Part shown: positions 51,978 through 62,508 of the stretch, piece by piece
How positions within the stretch are numbered: the stretch's first letter is position 1
How the letters are laid out: each line of letters begins with the position of its first letter
DNA from: Thelonectria olida
Lineage: Eukaryota; Ascomycota; Sordariomycetes; Hypocreales; Nectriaceae
Assembly (NCBI GenBank): GCA_020736575.1
Contig: JAGPYM010000024.1
Span: forward strand, 547,400-611,399
Length of the DNA stretch: 64,000 nt
Direction of reading: 5' to 3'
The notes under the pieces: model-generated
The model's input: only the letters and a program-made list of their open reading frames with translations
Told to the model about the DNA's origin: nothing
The model's database searches: none
Position numbers and translations under genes: made by a program

Positions 51978-53028
51978 CTGATTCACCTCCTTCGACCCGT
52001 CGAAACCATTGTCACGGCAGCGCTCAGCACCTCGACGTCGAGCGCCAGCAGACAAACGCGCATCAAGATTTCGTTCCACAATCTCCAGCAAGTCTTCTCT
52101 GGACAGAGAACCTAGCAGCCTCTCGTAGTCTTGATTGGCTGCTTGCTCGATTCAAGTACGGATGCTACGACGCCGTCAGCTGCGCACTCTCACCTGCTCC
52201 ATCAACCACTCACCGTTAAAGGCAGACGACCTGATCCCAACTCGCCCAGGAAGCCTAATGCATGCCGTGTCCAGCGACGTTCGTTGGGCTCCATGGTCGT
52301 CATAAACGTCTCCAGGTCGGCAGCCAAGTACGCGTCGTTGGCTTCCCGGATCCCAGGATCGGCAGTCGGCTCGAAGCTCCAATCGGGGACTAGACAATGA
52401 TGTGAGTGAGCCACGGCGCCGGCGATTCGCCCCAGGGTCCTACCGATCTTAACGACGCCACCGGCAGTAACGCGGACGGCGTCGATGCGGAACGTGAAGA
52501 GCCGCTTGCGGAGGTAATCGATTGCCGCCATCATCTCTTCCCTAGTCAGCTGTCTGCTCTCCCCCCCCCCCACTCCCCTCAACTCCCTCACCCCGAAGCG
52601 CTCGGAATCGGACGCGCGCTCACCTGCGACACGACGGCCGAAATCTCCTCTTGCGAAAGTGGTAGAGCCTCGAGCACGTCGAGATCCACGTACTCGTAGG
52701 CCAGGTACGCCTGCGACCTCACGTGGTAGATGCCGAGCTGGCGGGCCACGTTGACGTGTGCGACCCCCGCGAAATGGCTGAAGTCGGCCAGCCTCGCGTG
52801 GGTCACTTCCTTGACCACGACCAGCTGGCGGCTTCTTCGGTGCTTCCCCGTCCACGCTGTGCCGTGGTGGCCTATCGGTTCGTAGTCACAATCTGGATGG
52901 CGGTTGAGGTGGACGGGCAGGAACGTCTTGGCCGGGATCGGGCTGCCGGGGCGACGATAGAAAGCAGGCTTGCGTCGGAGATGCATCTTGGTACCGTACA
53001 GCGACCTCCAAATGCGGATGATTGCCAT
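51978..53028 (-). CDS. Protein-kinase-like protein without a canonical catalytic loop
   Basis: Exons on the minus strand: 53028-52624, 52549-52444, 52389-52214, 52145-51978; introns of 74, 54 and 68 bp keep the frame, with the last exon(s) unresolved below 51978. Exon 1 holds LVVVKEVTHARLADFSHFAG (VxVK lysine strand), HVNVARQLGIYHV and AYLAYEYVDLDVLEALPLSQ (hinge-like), so it reads as a kinase N-lobe. The expected HRDxKxxN loop is replaced by DYLRKRLFTFRIDAVRVTAG, which then continues VVKI. No DFG follows; the C-lobe has WSFEPTADP and ANDAYLAADLETFM. Best read as a fungal pseudokinase-like protein. The start is shared across a 133-bp divergent promoter with the coiled-coil gene. Confidence 0.62.
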
Positions 53029-53161
53029 GGGAATGCAACTCGAACATGCTCATGCTGCTGCGGCTGCGGGCGGCCCCTTCACACTGGCTTGTGGAGGCGA
53101 GTACTTAAAGTGCCGCGTCCCCGACTGCGATCGTGAGTAGAGAGACCAGCAGCGGCTACAA

Positions 53162-53464
53162 ATGGACGAGCCTCCGAGACCAGCGTCTAGTGTCTATTCC
53201 GACTCTTTCCAGCTGCAGGATCTCCTGCACCGGCTTTCGGAACAGACGAGATCCCAGCAAGGCTACACCGCTCAGGCTCTGGTCGAGGAACGCGACGCAC
53301 TCAGGACAGAACTGGACTCGAAGCGCCGCCTCTGGCAGTCGGCTCGTCAGCTCATGGCGAGATCGTCTGACATGGCCAATCGGCTGTTACAGCTACACGG
53401 AGACGCAGAAGGCCGGATTCTGCACGAGCAGTGCAAATGGAAGGCGAACTGCGTAGCAATCTAG
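53162..53464 (+). CDS. Small coiled-coil protein (100 aa)
   Basis: ATG at 53162. A short Pro/Ser-rich start is followed by a long amphipathic helix predicted from the heptad pattern: FQLQDLLHRLSEQTRSQQGY, LVEERDALRTELDSKRRLWQ, ARSSDMANRLLQLHGDAEGR. Divergent from the kinase-like gene with 133 bp between the starts, so a shared promoter is possible. Role unknown. Composition supports a real gene. Confidence 0.55.
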   Translation: MDEPPRPASSVYSDSFQLQDLLHRLSEQTRSQQGYTAQALVEERDALRTELDSKRRLWQSARQLMARSSDMANRLLQLHGDAEGRILHEQCKWKANCVAI

Positions 53465-55263
53465 CTCAGCCACCATATCTGGCCGTGCGTGTCGGATAGA
53501 GCAACGCCGTTGCATGGGCCGTTTCCGACCCAGACTATCTCTTGTCAAGTGTCGTCAGCATGAGCATGCTGCACTGTACAGTGCTGTACATGTATGTATA
53601 GTCCAATATACTCATATACGTTTGATTGTGTATAGCGGAGAATTTGAGGTGAGTCGCCATGGGCGCAGAGATTGTTGGAGAATTGTAATAGTACGATGAA
53701 TTTGGATTCGCAGTGGACATATATCGCTGACCGATCCCGTAGCCGTTGCGGAGGATTGCGTCGTAGAGTCTAGACTTGGTGGCTATAAAAACTACGAATT
53801 GAAATGTTTGAGCTTTATTCTTGAGATTCTTAGTTTAGCCAGCTTATCACGCTGCAATGACATCTCCAGCACCATATTGGATATTTCCAACCTTCAGATC
53901 AGCAACATTTGTCATCAAGCGTCCACGCTCAGATATTCATATTCTTACCCTAACAAGCGCCGAATGAGATACTATTCCATTGCCCACGTTCCTTGATGGG
54001 CAGTGCCAACAACGCGACGGCTCTAAAACACTTCTCGACTGTGAGCGGGTTAGCACAGCATCTTGAGAGCGGTGCTTGCTATGGAGGAAAGAAAGCACTG
54101 AGTCGTGCGGTCGAGTGCTTACAGGAAGAAATGATGGCCATGGGCATAGGTGGATTTAAATTGTTCAATTAAGGTCTAAATTTCCTGGCGTCCGCTCTGT
54201 CTTTTAGTTGGCGGTTTAGGGTTGCGGAGTCCTAATTGAGAACGTTATTGTTCTCTGTGCTGTACATAGCTTTGGTCGCGGATGATCAAAGCCGGAATGT
54301 TATATTCCACAAAGATATCCTGTTCAGACTCAGAGCCATCGTCCTGTTCGATTTCCCAAGTTCAAGGCATCAGGACGAACGCGACCGTTCATGAGGAACC
54401 GCCCATTCGCCCAATCGGATGGATCGACTTGTTAGTTATAGATAGATAAATTCACGCTGAGGAAGATGCAAGTTGTTGGGGTCAGGCTAAAGGGTTATGT
54501 ATTCTGTAGCCATTATCCATGATGGCAGGGGTATGCAGACTCTGGCAATGGTCTCTGCGTTGAGGCCTTTGATGTGATGCATGTCGGGGTTGGCAAACCC
54601 CGATGGACAGTCGGGTTGGACGATGACGGCCATGGACATATCACCGCCAGTGTTCTTTTTGGGTTTCGAGTGGTTGACAAGGAGAGAGTGGGCCACTGCT
54701 TGTGGAAACGGAAACGGAAGCGGACAGCTTGTAGTTAGGCAGGTGTGTGGTAAGGTACTTGCCCTCCCGTACAGTAACATCATGACTTCGGGAGACTAGT
54801 TGCAGAGGTGCAGCTACAGGGAGAGGGATGCAGCGAGAGTTCATGCATTGTGATAAGAGACTGGTTTCGAGAGAGTTGAGAGAATACGAGTTTACAGGTG
54901 TGAGCTGAGCAGGTTTACCACTAATTATTTGTTTTAGGAATTACGGGCTAGACCAGAGTCTCAACATTAGACGAAATTTAGAAAAGCTGCAGAGCCGGAA
55001 GAAGAGAGTATGATGCTAGAGAAGCGGGGCAAGGACTGCAGCTGCCAGGTGAAATGGAGTAAGCATGAGGAGAGGAGATGGAAAAGTCAGAGAAGAGGCT
55101 TTAGCATTAAGTAGACTGGTATGTATAATGAGGAGCGAAATCGGCCCCTCTTTAAGTAATCCCTTTAAAAAGCTAGACACACATAGAGTACAACTTCAAG
55201 ACGATATTGCTTTTTATACATAGCTACCTCATACCGACACATTGATGGCACAGACTCCATACA
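53465..55263. other. 1.8 kb with no recognised gene
   Basis: Mostly AT-rich with scattered stops. At 54487-54850 a minus-strand pair of frames (ending GFANPDMHHIKGLNAETIAR) might be a two-exon small protein, but no splice model was convincing. Confidence 0.4.
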
Positions 55264-56009
55264 TCATCTTTTTGCGCTCCATTTTGGAATTCGACGAACC
55301 TTGCGAGTGGACTCATGCCAAGGAAACCCCCTAGGCTCATTTCGAGCCAAGCCAGCCTCCTGCTGAAAGTCTATGGCAAATCGGCCCTGATAGTCCCGGC
55401 CGAAAAGAGATGGAGGTAAGACTAATCGATAATGAAACCGCGATGGCGCAGAGCGATGGTGCCAAACATAGTCCAGCTCCATATCGCGAAGTCCCGACTC
55501 TTCGTCCCGGAAATATAAGACCTTTGTACAGAGATCTGGCCGATTGACAAACATGTCTAGGTTGTAAAGACAATACCCCCCTGGTCCTCTTCTAGCACAT
55601 GGAGGGTTATGTTTTTACCTTGGAGTTCCATTATAGGCAAGACCCCGATTTGAGATTTCGTATCTCTCAATAACTTTGAAGCATCCATAACAATTTTCCG
55701 AGGGCCTGATAAACAGCCAATTAAAAGGTTCAGGTGGGGCCTTTCGGCTGATTGTAGAGGATAATTTTGGAATAAGTGGACAAGATCAAAGCCTACTAAG
55801 AAGACGTTCCCACCGTCCTCAAGAATGTGCCTCAGGTATGAAAAGTCATCAGCTGATATAATGCTAGACCATATACCCGCATGCCGAGCACGATCGAAGA
55901 GGGGTTTATTCACTCTAAGTCCTGCCTCAACAGCGTTCGACAATGTAAGAGGGTCGAGGTATTCGCCTACTTGCAGTTGTAGCTCCGGAGGAAGGCGCTC
56001 GGTAGTCAT
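55264..56009 (-). pseudogene. F-box-like protein gene with a homopolymer frameshift
   Basis: ATG at 56009; the start RLPPELQLQVGEYLDPLTLS is F-box-like and is followed by a leucine-bearing region (VNKPLFDRARHAGIWSSIIS, HILEDGGNVFLVGFDLVHLF). At a G6 run near 55570 the frame ends ten residues later. A one-base change there joins it to the second block (YCLYNLDMFVNRPDLCTKVL, LDYVWHHRSAPSRFHYRLVL), giving about 248 aa. Either a recent lesion or a homopolymer sequencing error. F-box proteins link substrates to SCF ubiquitin ligases; a substrate cannot be inferred. Confidence 0.58.
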
Positions 56010-56172
56010 GTTTGATCACAGGCCGGAGCATACAATTAAACCCATGGTGTGATGCGATACAGTAGCGATTGTAGAGATTTATATCTTTATTTAGTGGCCC
56101 AGAATGAACTGCCGCCAGATACCCCCCAGGCATGTTTAGGATCTTTGACCAGAAAGCGTGTTATTACATATA

Positions 56173-58016
56173 ACGTACTCCACTAGCGAGTGCAACAAAC
56201 TAGCGAGTGCAACAAAAATGTCGACCCTCACGACAGAATATAGCAAAAAAAGCACAACAAAGCATGTAATCAATTGAAACTAATTACTACGCTCTTCTCC
56301 AGACATTTCTACAACTATCTGGCATGTTCTTGCATTATGACCCGTCCTGCCGCATGTTCCGCAACGCCTTTCATTCGCTAGCCCCGACCTTCCTCGACCG
56401 CCACTTCTCGACGATTCCGCCGCTATCTGCGCATCAATGTCCTTCTGATCAATTGCTTCCCTCCCCTCATCTACTGTCATCTTCCCTCTATTCTGTAGAA
56501 GTTTTCTTTTTGCTCTACGCCGCTTGCTAAGCACCTCATTTGACTGTCGAAGCATCTGGTTCTCAGACTTCAATAACGCCATCTGATGCATTATTGCCTT
56601 CGTTCCCTTAGAAAATGACTTGAGCGCCTCGAGAATAGAGGCTGGAGAGCTACTGTGATGTCGCCTGATTCGTCTTTCCAGGTATTCAGATTGAGAAGTG
56701 GCCTCAAGCACCGTCTTTGGCGTCTTGGGAACCCAAGGATCGGGGAGGCTGTCGTCCTCCTCAACCGGCGTTGGAGTCCGTAGCTGCACATCAAGCTTCG
56801 ATATGACACTTTCTGGGTCCAAAGGAACAAGCCCGGCCCCTCGGAAACCTCCCTCAATATTACTCCTTGTCATAGCGGCTTTATGGGCGGCATAAAAGGC
56901 TGAGAAGAACTCGGTCTTTGAAACATGGGTTATCGAGCACCTGATCAGGTGCTCAATTTCTCGACCGTATGCCTTTTTGAGCGGCCCAAAGCACCCGACA
57001 TCAAGAGGCTGGAGCAGATGAGACGAATGAGATGGCATGCAAAGCGTGACGATATTGTTATCCTGGCAATATTTCTCAAAGTCGACCGAGTGGTGACTAT
57101 CGTGCCCATCGAGGATTAGAAGACGATAGCGACCGGTTGATCGGGCCTTGGTGTGTCGATCAAAGTGCTTGAGCCACTCAAGACCCGTATCATTGTCGGT
57201 CCAGCCATTGTGAGTCGTCGCAATAGCCCAATCGCCCGGGAGGTTGCTTTCTTGGTACCAGCTGGCGAGGTGATATTGACCCGCAACCACGACGAACGGC
57301 GCGATCGCCCAGCCTTCAGCGTTGATCGCCTGAATAACTGTAACCCATTCCCGGTTTCCAGGCTGCACTGATTTCGCCTTTCCACGTCTTTCTGCGCCCG
57401 TGACAACCATTCCGCTTGCAATAATGCCCATCATAAAGCCAGTCTCGTCGAAGTTGTAAATATCAGCTAGGTTGATGCCATATTTCGCGATTGTGTTCTC
57501 CACGAGCCTGAACCAATTGCGAATAATGGTCTGATCTTCGCATTTGGCCCTCTGATAGTCATATCTACGATTAAAACGCGTCATAAGCTCCGAGTGTCGT
57601 TTGACGAACTTGGAAGCCCAGTTCTTTCCGACAGGTGACGCGTCGCGGTCGGCGAGTAGTTGATTGGCCATTTCTTCAACACCACGTAGTCGCGGGGGAA
57701 ACCCTCGCGAATCTAGGTCGAGAATGAACTGAATAACGATCTGTTCCTCTAGATCAGATAGCTTTCGAGATTTGGGGGTGGTATCGCGTTGAGAAAGAAT
57801 GCCCTTCTGTCGGCGATATAAGGTCCAATAATGGACCTCGTAGATGCTTGCGGCGCGTCGCAGACTTAATTTTCGGTCATTTTTAAGGGCTTGAAGAGCA
57901 AGAAGAATATTTCCCTCGTTATTAAACTGTGACATGGTTGGTGGTTGAGAAATACATGATTAGGTGAAAGGATGAGAGTTTGAGAAAGTTTTGTTGCACT
58001 CGCTAGTGGAGTACGT
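56173..58016 (-). mobile_element. Fot1-A, complete Fot1/pogo-like element (1,844 bp)
   Basis: Flanked by TA dinucleotides (56171-56172, 58017-58018). TIRs of 27 bp begin ACGTACTCCACTAGCGAGTG. At the left end the inner 17 bp (CTAGCGAGTGCAACAAA) is duplicated in tandem, at the right end it is single. One full transposase gene on the minus strand. Length and TA target fit Fot1-type Tc1/mariner elements. Probably autonomous. Confidence 0.95.
56280..57935 (-). CDS. Fot1-A transposase (pogo/DDE_1), 551 aa
   Basis: An intact transposase. It opens with a helix-turn-helix (LLALQALKNDRKLSLRRAAS), then a CENP-B-type DNA-binding helix region (RGVEEMANQLLADRDASPVG, KNWASKFVKRHSELMTRF). The DDE_1 core follows: first Asp in ADIYNFDETGFMMGI, second Asp in YRLLILDGHDSHHSVDFE, third in MPSHSSHLLQPLDVGCFGPL. 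The C-terminal third has a coiled-coil-like region (MALLKSENQMLRQSNEVLSK) and a CCHC knuckle (CGTCGRTGHNARTC). No stop or shift, so potentially able to mobilise itself. It would act on the 27-bp TIRs at TA sites. Confidence 0.95.
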   Translation of the reverse strand: MSQFNNEGNILLALQALKNDRKLSLRRAASIYEVHYWTLYRRQKGILSQRDTTPKSRKLSDLEEQIVIQFILDLDSRGFPPRLRGVEEMANQLLADRDASPVGKNWASKFVKRHSELMTRFNRRYDYQRAKCEDQTIIRNWFRLVENTIAKYGINLADIYNFDETGFMMGIIASGMVVTGAERRGKAKSVQPGNREWVTVIQAINAEGWAIAPFVVVAGQYHLASWYQESNLPGDWAIATTHNGWTDNDTGLEWLKHFDRHTKARSTGRYRLLILDGHDSHHSVDFEKYCQDNNIVTLCMPSHSSHLLQPLDVGCFGPLKKAYGREIEHLIRCSITHVSKTEFFSAFYAAHKAAMTRSNIEGGFRGAGLVPLDPESVISKLDVQLRTPTPVEEDDSLPDPWVPKTPKTVLEATSQSEYLERRIRRHHSSSPASILEALKSFSKGTKAIMHQMALLKSENQMLRQSNEVLSKRRRAKRKLLQNRGKMTVDEGREAIDQKDIDAQIAAESSRSGGRGRSGLANERRCGTCGRTGHNARTCQIVVEMSGEERSN

Positions 58017-58193
58017 TATCCGTAATATGCTGCTCACTCTCCCTAAATATGCTACTTCGAACTAGATACGCACGCTTCTCAATCTCCTGCTCTAGACACT
58101 TGTTGAATGCTAATGGATGTTGACTCGGAAGGTAATAATCCTCATTGGGTCCATCGGATTGTTGTCGGTTCCCATCGGCCACATCGTGTAGTC

Positions 58194-58625
58194 TTAGTAT
58201 TCGGTGGCGTTGGCGTACTCGGGGGTCTGGAAGTCGAGGTACTTGGTCCGCAGCTCCCAGGCCGTCTCCGGGTAGTCCCAGGCATAGACCGAGCCGGGAC
58301 CATTGCGCTTGATCTTGCCAAACAGCTGCTCAAGGCCGGACTTGGCCGGCTCCGGGATGCTGTTCCAGGTGTCGACAGCGGTCAAGATGCTCTCGGGGAG
58401 TTTGGACACCCCGAAGGCGGCGCCGTTGTCGTACCAAGTCACCACGGCGATGGGCTTGGTGTCATCGGGAGAGCGCTTGTTGAATTCGTCGGCGATCTCG
58501 ACGCCAGTCATGACGAGCGAAGCTGCCTTTCCAGCAGCGTTGAGGAATCCACCAGCAGCAACGGGCTGGGCGAAGAAACCGCTGAGGGCCGTGATGGTAA
58601 CGCTGGCAAAGGTGGTGGACTTCAT
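58194..58625 (-). CDS. Small secreted protein (143 aa)
   Basis: The frame is open upstream through a minisatellite, but the ATG at 58625 directly begins a good signal peptide (TFASVTITALSGFFAQPVAA), so it is taken as the start. The mature part has two possible Kex2-like sites (EFNKR, KIKR), with FLNAAGKAASLVMTGVEIAD, IAVVTWYDNGAAFGVSKLPE and YAWDYPETAWELRTKYLDFQ. No cysteine pairs and no family recognised. It sits between the Fot1-A element and a minisatellite, a typical location for variable secreted proteins. Function unknown. Confidence 0.62.
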   Translation of the reverse strand: MKSTTFASVTITALSGFFAQPVAAGGFLNAAGKAASLVMTGVEIADEFNKRSPDDTKPIAVVTWYDNGAAFGVSKLPESILTAVDTWNSIPEPAKSGLEQLFGKIKRNGPGSVYAWDYPETAWELRTKYLDFQTPEYANATEY

Positions 58626-58772
58626 TTTTGTGGTGGGTAGATTGGGTCTAAAGACTTTGGCGAGGAAGAAGACTGGCGAGGAGAAGACTGGTGAAGAGGA
58701 GACTGGTGAGGAGAAGTTGGTGCTGGATGTAGGTGTTGGTGAGTGAGAACTGTGAAAGACTCTGAAGATGGT

Positions 58773-58925
58773 GTTGATGGTGTTGATGGTGTTGATGGTG
58801 TTGATGCTGTTGATGCTGTTGATGCTGTTGATGCTGTTGATGCTGTTGATGCTGTTGATGCTGTTGATGCTGTTGATGCTGTTGATGCTGTTGATGCTGT
58901 TGATGCTGTTGATGCTGTTGATGCT
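58773..58925 (+). repeat. 9-bp minisatellite, 17 units
   Basis: Three GTTGATGGT units (58773-58799) followed by fourteen GTTGATGCT units (58800-58925), unbroken. It lies about 150 bp upstream of the start of the minus-strand secreted-protein gene, in its promoter or leader. The unit length preserves a reading frame on both strands, which creates long artificial open frames. Confidence 0.97.
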
Positions 58926-58985
58926 GTTGGTGATGATAAAACAAAATGATGAAAGCCAACGGCGAGAACATTTTATATACATCAT

Positions 58986-59664
58986 CCGTTCAGAAAGCTG
59001 TTATAGCTCTGTCTCCCCTTCACGGGCTCTATTTCCAATAAGCTTATTTTCGTGAATCAGCTTATTTTTTTTGTTGCCTCTATTTTGCTGAGTGTGGCTA
59101 GGTGCAGTTAGGGTGACTAGGTCTTAGTCATTTCTATCTATCTTTCCCCTAAGTCTCCAGCCAACCATCGTCTTTTTTCTCACCCGTTTCTGTGTTTGGG
59201 TATCACTGCTGATGTGAGCGGGCACGCTCTTAACGGCATGCCTACAGTCGGAGAAGTAATAAATTACCGACCGAATTAGAAATGCCTGACAAATTCGCCA
59301 AGACGCTATTCATTATTAGCACGGCGTGGCGGCGGCTGCTGCCGGATGCACCGTATTGTCGCTCAGAACTACCAAGGGTGTTCGGAATGCTGCGGTGCCG
59401 GTACTTGGGGGCGCTTCGCCGCCGGCTTCTTGCCTGCCGTCGGGGCGGAGTTTGGCTGACGGGTGAAGATGGGGGAAGTGAGGTACGGTGAAGCAAATGT
59501 GGTGAAGTGAGAGGCGGCGGAGTGAGAAGCGCCGAAGTGAGATTGAGGGGACTGGCCCAGTCGGCGGCGTTTAATTGCTACATCTACATATAAGCCTTCA
59601 TGTTTGGGGTCTCTCTGATATTCCCATCTCCCGCTTCCCATCTCCCACCCCTCCGCCCACATCT
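58986..59664. other. Intergenic; upstream region of the acyltransferase gene
   Basis: No gene recognised. GTGAAGTGAGAGG-like iterations occur at 59480-59545, then a pyrimidine-rich leader before the ATG at 59665. Confidence 0.5.
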
Positions 59665-60834
59665 ATGGCATCCTTCCTTTTGTCTCTAGTCTGCCTTGGA
59701 GTAGCATCCCTCCTCGGCATGGTTGGGCTTCAAACCCGCCACCAGACCTCGCGGCTGGGACTGCTGCCCATCATCTTCGCGTTCAGCGCCGCGGCCTTTT
59801 CAGGCATAAACAGCCTCCCATTTCCTCCCGCAGTTGCTCTCGCTCAGGGCTTGGTTATGGGCCAGTTCTTGGTCGTTTGGTTCGTCCACACGGTCTGCCT
59901 CCTGGCCCACGAGTCCGAGGTTCCACCAGGTCCGCCGTTTTCTCTGCGCGCATGGATCTCAGCGTACAGGATGATCTTCAACTCCAGGAACGCGCCAATC
60001 CACGTGGAACCAATCAAGAAGGCAGGGCAAGGGCACACTGGCAGTGGAATTGCTCCTTCTTCTATGCCCAAGCCGGAACCCTCGACATTGCTGAGTAAGA
60101 GGGCTTCCTTCGCATTCAGACAAACGAGTCGCATCATGCTCTGTATTGGAATCTATCACTTTTGCAATAGCTTCCTACCTCTCGTAATTTACAAATCAAT
60201 GGAACTCCTTGGCCCACCTACCGCCACCTTGGCCGAGCAGGCCGTTTTCCTACGCCGCCTCTCGCAAGTGTCGGCGTTCGAGGTAGCCCTGCGGGCGATT
60301 TCCGTCGTCGAGTTTGTTGCTACCAGCTGGGCGTTGGCCAACTTCACCCACAGCATACTCTCGCTGGTTGCTGTGTGTGTCTTGTGCCTGGACTCACCAG
60401 AGGAATGGCCCCCGATCTACGGCGATATCCGAGCTACATACACTATCCGCTCGTTCTGGAGCCGGTTTTGGCACCGCTTGGTCTCTGCCACCTGGGTGTC
60501 CCTTGCCACTCCCATAGTTCGACATATCTTCCAAGTGAAGTCTCGGGGACCTACCTCTAGGCTTCTAAGCACTGTGCTCGTGTTTCTGTTTTCTGGAGCG
60601 ACCCATGGACTGGTCGCGTGGCAGCAGGGTTTTGTGTGTGGATGGTGGCATGAGACCGCATTCTTCACCCTAAACTCTGTAGCTATCTTAGTCGAGGATG
60701 TTGTCAAGAACGTAAAGACGACGGCGGTCCCGGCCTGGATGAAGGTCGCTGTGGGGTATTGTTGGACTTGGGGGTTCATGTTTTGGGCTGTTCCTAAGAC
60801 GCAATATCCAAAAATCGAGTGCTCTTCTTCCTAA
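59665..60834 (+). CDS. Membrane-bound O-acyltransferase, wax-synthase-like (389 aa)
   Basis: ATG at 59665 begins a hydrophobic N-terminus (FLLSLVCLGVASLLGMVGL); the frame also extends upstream but that part is leader-like. About eight membrane segments are visible (for example LLPIIFAFSAAAFSGINSLP, FLVVWFVHTVCLLAHE, FTHSILSLVAVCVLCLD). Conserved wax-synthase/MBOAT signatures: EWPPIYGDIRATYTIRSFWS, then RFWHRL, and SGATHGLVAW with the likely catalytic His. Fungal members acetylate terpenoid or polyketide hydroxyls in secondary-metabolite pathways, but no other biosynthetic gene is seen here, so the substrate is open. ER membrane location is expected. Intact. Confidence 0.82.
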   Translation: MASFLLSLVCLGVASLLGMVGLQTRHQTSRLGLLPIIFAFSAAAFSGINSLPFPPAVALAQGLVMGQFLVVWFVHTVCLLAHESEVPPGPPFSLRAWISAYRMIFNSRNAPIHVEPIKKAGQGHTGSGIAPSSMPKPEPSTLLSKRASFAFRQTSRIMLCIGIYHFCNSFLPLVIYKSMELLGPPTATLAEQAVFLRRLSQVSAFEVALRAISVVEFVATSWALANFTHSILSLVAVCVLCLDSPEEWPPIYGDIRATYTIRSFWSRFWHRLVSATWVSLATPIVRHIFQVKSRGPTSRLLSTVLVFLFSGATHGLVAWQQGFVCGWWHETAFFTLNSVAILVEDVVKNVKTTAVPAWMKVAVGYCWTWGFMFWAVPKTQYPKIECSSS

Positions 60835-62508
60835 GTATGCAGAGCCCATTAGAGGAAACGTGATAGATTAAGACAATTTCCCAGGACATAGCATATCCCC
60901 ATACATGGTCATTGTATTGTAGAGGAGCTCTACCCACTTCTCTACCCTACGCAGTAGAGGGATGGCCTCCTCTACCCTACCGGGTAGAGTGGGTAGAGCT
61001 CCCTCTACAATGCCCAAGTATGAGTTGAATCATCCTACCACCTCAATAATCTAACATGCCTATCACCACAGAGAGCAGGCAAGATGTCAATCGTCATAGA
61101 AATATTCCAGTAAAGGCAAGGATTGCCACTTCCCTGCAGCTTGCATGTGATGAGAAGGCTGCTCACGGAGACAGCCGTCTCCATGAGCATAACGTAGTCC
61201 CATCCACCAGCAGCAAGCCCAGACTGCGTGACACTGATTGTCTCTGGGGATCCAGACAATAGAACAGCACGACTTTTATGGAAAGTTACCTTAGCATTAC
61301 ATTAACACAATCTGACCTCAATCAAGATATACATATATGCTATTATTCAAAACCATGGCATTTGTGACAGCAGAGGTTTGCCCTTTAGAATGAGCGGACT
61401 CAAACATTAGGCAAGCGGGGCTTTCTAGAGAACCCAGCTCCTGGCCCCAGGCTGCCCGGTGGTTGGAACAAGTTGTCAACACCCGAGCCAAGATGTTGAA
61501 CCAATCCTCAATGTTCAGCTAATTTCTGTGGTAGGCGCTTGCTTCGGAAATTGCCGTTGCAAAGCCGTATGAGTGACACCTTGCTGACCGAATCGTGCAT
61601 ATGGAAAGTCTCGTGCACCCCGCTCGTGCTTATTCTTTTGGCGCCTCAATTAATCATTGTGTCACCAAGGTCCTGTAATCATGCAGGTTGAGCAATATAG
61701 TTTACCTCATGACGACGTGAATCAAAACCCTTACACTCGGGACGCCCCTCTGGCTAGCCATATGCTGAGGAAGCCCTCGAGAGGTGACAGGTTGTCAAAC
61801 ATCGAGTCATGATACGAAACGGGCTGCGGAGTGTCAGCGCTTGGGGCCTCAGGGGCTTGAGTCTATATGAGCTTATCAAAAGTCAAAACGCACGGGTAGA
61901 CTGTAGACCAAGGACTACCGGTAGGCATGCCAGCTTGCGGAAAGATGCCTATGCGTTGAGACATGATTGCAGAGCCTCTCCGACTCCGTCCCCGCCCCTG
62001 ACAGTACTGGTCCCTAAGAAAGAGGAAAAGCTCACCATCTCCACTGACACTCTGAAGGCCTTCTTAGTGCAATTTTATCAAAATTCTCCCTTATTGATGC
62101 AAAGCAGAAAGGAAGGTACTTCCTGATGGCTCGGAGAGTATCGCTGAGGAGATCGTGGCTGCAGACTGTTGAAGGCAAGGGAACTCGCCTTTTGGTCGCG
62201 CATTACCACTGTATGCATATGCCGTGTCCGATCCAAGCACCCATTGTAGCGAGTAACCCGCTGAGGATTTGAAACATTGCTGTTCTGAGTTGTTCCGTTG
62301 TTGGTTAGAATTTCATCATATGATTATTCTTGAACACGCGTCTAGAGAGCCTTAAGAGAGCCAGTCTTAACTTCAACTTTCTGATGTGCTCGCATACAGG
62401 GTTTCCATTCGATGAGTCCAAGTCGAGCTTACCGACTGAATGACATTGCAGTTGACGAGAGCGTACCGGTCGCAGTCTCCGCACTAGCAAAAGAAGCACC
62501 TGAGGTTC
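60835..62508. other. 1.7 kb with no recognised gene
   Basis: Contains the palindromic mini-element at 60916-61011. Other open frames (61056-61262, 61809-62126) are short and motif-free. Confidence 0.5.
60916..61011. repeat. 96-bp near-palindrome with TA borders (mini-element)
   Basis: ATTGTAGAGGAGCTCTACCC at the left is matched in inverse orientation by the right end (reverse complement ATTGTAGAGGGAGCTCTACC), and the arms stay similar over about 45 bp. TA dinucleotides at 60920-60921 and 61006-61007 could be a duplicated target, leaving an 84-bp hairpin-forming unit as in very small Tc1/mariner-type MITEs. An intrinsic hairpin or terminator-like structure is an alternative. Confidence 0.6.

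Noticed and set aside
54487..54850. Possible two-exon minus-strand small protein
   Set aside because: Coding-like tail but no splice sites that join the blocks in phase.
58743..59055. Long frames made of VDA, LML, INS or QHQ repeats
   Set aside because: All are translations of the 9-bp minisatellite in different frames.
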